Shown piece after piece: positions 13,310-14,473 of a stretch of 14,473 nt of DNA (positions are counted from its first letter, which is position 1; every line of letters starts with the position of its first letter). The stretch is from contig JAKSKA010000014.1 in assembly GCA_024401915.1 (NCBI GenBank), positions 1 through 14,473 on the forward strand, written 5' to 3'. The notes beneath the pieces were generated by a model. That model did no database searches and was not told the origin of the DNA. It worked only from the letters and a program-made list of their open reading frames with translations. The translations under genes were made by a program, and so were the position numbers. Origin of the DNA: Bacteroidales bacterium. GTDB lineage: Bacteria > Bacteroidota > Bacteroidia > Bacteroidales > UBA932.

Positions 13310-14473
13310 ATGGAAACCGAGAAGACAACGGAAAAAGACCTTGTGGTCGATGCGGGCAAGTCGGAAGTACGCATTGCGCTGATGGAGAACCACCGGCTCA
13401 TCGAGTACAGCCGCGAGTCAAGCGAAGGCCACAGTTTTTCGGTTGGGGACGTTTTTCTGGGAAGGGTGAAGAAAGTCCTTCCCAACCTCAACGCGGCCAA
13501 AGTCGATATCGGTGACGAGAAGGACGCATTCGTCCACTATCTGGACCTGGGACTCTATTTCCCGGCTTTCGACCGCTTCGTCAAGGAGAGCAATCCGAAC
13601 CGCAACTGCGGGGACCTCTTCAAGTCGATAGCGCTGCCGGAGCCCCTTCCCAAGGAAGGACACATAGAGGATTTCCTCAAGACCGGGCAGATGATTGTCG
13701 GCCAGATCGTCAAGGAACCGATTTCGACCAAAGGGTCGAGGCTCTCCGCGGAAATTTCGCTTGCAGGACGCAACATTGTACTGCTGCCTTTCGCCGCAAA
13801 GGTCAGCGTTTCCCAAAAAATCGAATCGAAAGAGGAAAAGCGGCGCCTCGAAACCCTGGTCAAGAGCATTCTTCCCAAGAATTACGGTGCGATAATCCGC
13901 ACGGCGGCACAGGACAAGACCGCTGCCGTACTCGTCGCCGAACTGCGCTCGCTCATCAGCAAGTGGGAGAGTTCCTGGACCAGCATAGCGAAGAGGAAGG
14001 GCGTGGGCCTTCTCTTCACTGAATATTCAAAAACCACGACGATACTCAGGGATCTTCTCAACGAATCGTTCTCGAACGTATATGTGAACGACAAGAAGAT
14101 CTATGAAGAAACCAGACAATACATTTCGCTGATCTCCCCCGAGCAGGAAAAGATTGTCAAGCTCTATGACGGCAAAGAACCCATCTTCGACCACTTCGAG
14201 GTCAGCCGCCAGATAAAGAGCAGCTTCGGGAAGGTTGTGCCGATGCGGCAGGGAGCATACCTGGTCATCGAGACCACGGAGGCCCTCAACGTCATCGACG
14301 TCAACAGCGGAATACGCACCAAGGCCAGCGACCAGGAAGAGAACTCATTCGAAGTCAACAAGATAGCAGCCGAGGAAATAGCACGCCAGCTCAGACTGCG
14401 CGATATGGGAGGCATAGTCATAGTCGACTTCATAGATATGGACCTGCCCGAACACCGCAACGATCTGTTCAAG
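13310..14473 (+). CDS. rng: Ribonuclease G/E family endoribonuclease, 3'-truncated by window edge
   Basis: The first 388 residues of an RNase G/E-type single-strand endoribonuclease that takes part in rRNA maturation and mRNA turnover. An S1-like RNA-binding domain begins near residue 40 (SFSVGDVFLGRVKKVLPNLNAAKVDIG), interrupted by a longer insertion (about 85-120) as in Bacteroidota members. The catalytic DNase I-like domain carries the metal-binding Asp residues, Asp330 in NVIDVNSG and Asp373 in IVIVDFIDMD, plus the hallmark EIARQLRLRDMGG. The Zn-link CPxCxG and the C-terminus are expected beyond base 14473. The ATG at 13310 follows a terminator by about 20 nt and gives the expected N-terminus with DLVVDAGKSEVRIALMENHRLIEY. 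Symbol rng is the usual choice in this phylum; the RNase E-specific tail cannot be assessed. Confidence 0.95.
   Translation, partial: METEKTTEKDLVVDAGKSEVRIALMENHRLIEYSRESSEGHSFSVGDVFLGRVKKVLPNLNAAKVDIGDEKDAFVHYLDLGLYFPAFDRFVKESNPNRNCGDLFKSIALPEPLPKEGHIEDFLKTGQMIVGQIVKEPISTKGSRLSAEISLAGRNIVLLPFAAKVSVSQKIESKEEKRRLETLVKSILPKNYGAIIRTAAQDKTAAVLVAELRSLISKWESSWTSIAKRKGVGLLFTEYSKTTTILRDLLNESFSNVYVNDKKIYEETRQYISLISPEQEKIVKLYDGKEPIFDHFEVSRQIKSSFGKVVPMRQGAYLVIETTEALNVIDVNSGIRTKASDQEENSFEVNKIAAEEIARQLRLRDMGGIVIVDFIDMDLPEHRNDLFK

Overview
The window reads as the chromosome of a Bacteroidales bacterium, plausibly an Alistipes-like or other high-GC gut lineage. The evidence is protein family content (GSCFA protein, 29-residue COX24/mS38-like peptide, HU followed by RNase G), promoters with the Bacteroidota -7 element TAnnTTTG, and A-rich start contexts without Shine-Dalgarno sequences. 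GC looks to be in the mid to high 50s by eye, and genes are packed very tightly. The genus is inference. No tRNA, rRNA, CRISPR array, insertion sequence or phage gene was seen, and no stretch over 300 bases lacks a gene.

Layout. 1-1467 (+): 3' part of a YgiQ-type radical SAM protein, cut by the window start. 1484-1547: long near-perfect hairpin between convergent genes. 1565-3310 (-): secreted protein with two tandem alpha/beta-hydrolase domains. 3311-3489: divergent regulatory region with an operator-like palindrome. 3490-10017 (+): five-gene operon without gaps, consisting of a TetR regulator, a small orphan lipoprotein, a lipoprotein membrane-fusion protein, an RND pump and a TolC-type outer-membrane channel. 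10030-11776 (-): three-gene coupled operon, transcribed DJ-1/PfpI protein, then Hsp15-like S4 RNA-binding protein, then GSCFA protein. 11782-11811: shared divergent promoter palindrome. 11816-12790 (+): divergent ManA-like protein. 12861-13248 (+): HU and the tiny COX24/mS38-like protein, with a strong promoter and a terminator. 13310-14473 (+): RNase G/E, cut by the window end.

How the parts fit. The 3490-10017 block is a self-contained tripartite efflux system with its own repressor and an uncharacterised lipoprotein of unknown role. The tandem esterase diverges from it across the region holding the presumed TetR operator, so shared control is possible but not shown. The DJ-1/S4/GSCFA operon mixes stress or housekeeping functions. 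HU, the mS38-like peptide and RNase G form a nucleoid/translation/RNA-processing cluster.

Most notable points: (i) three genes have a -7 promoter element only 4-5 nt before the ATG, suggesting leaderless mRNAs; (ii) two of these promoters form one shared, mutually overlapping palindrome; (iii) the orphan lipoprotein lies inside the efflux operon; (iv) the ManA-like protein has altered active-site motifs; (v) a 29-residue probable ribosomal-type protein would be missed by length cut-offs. I see no clearly new defence or mobile system here.
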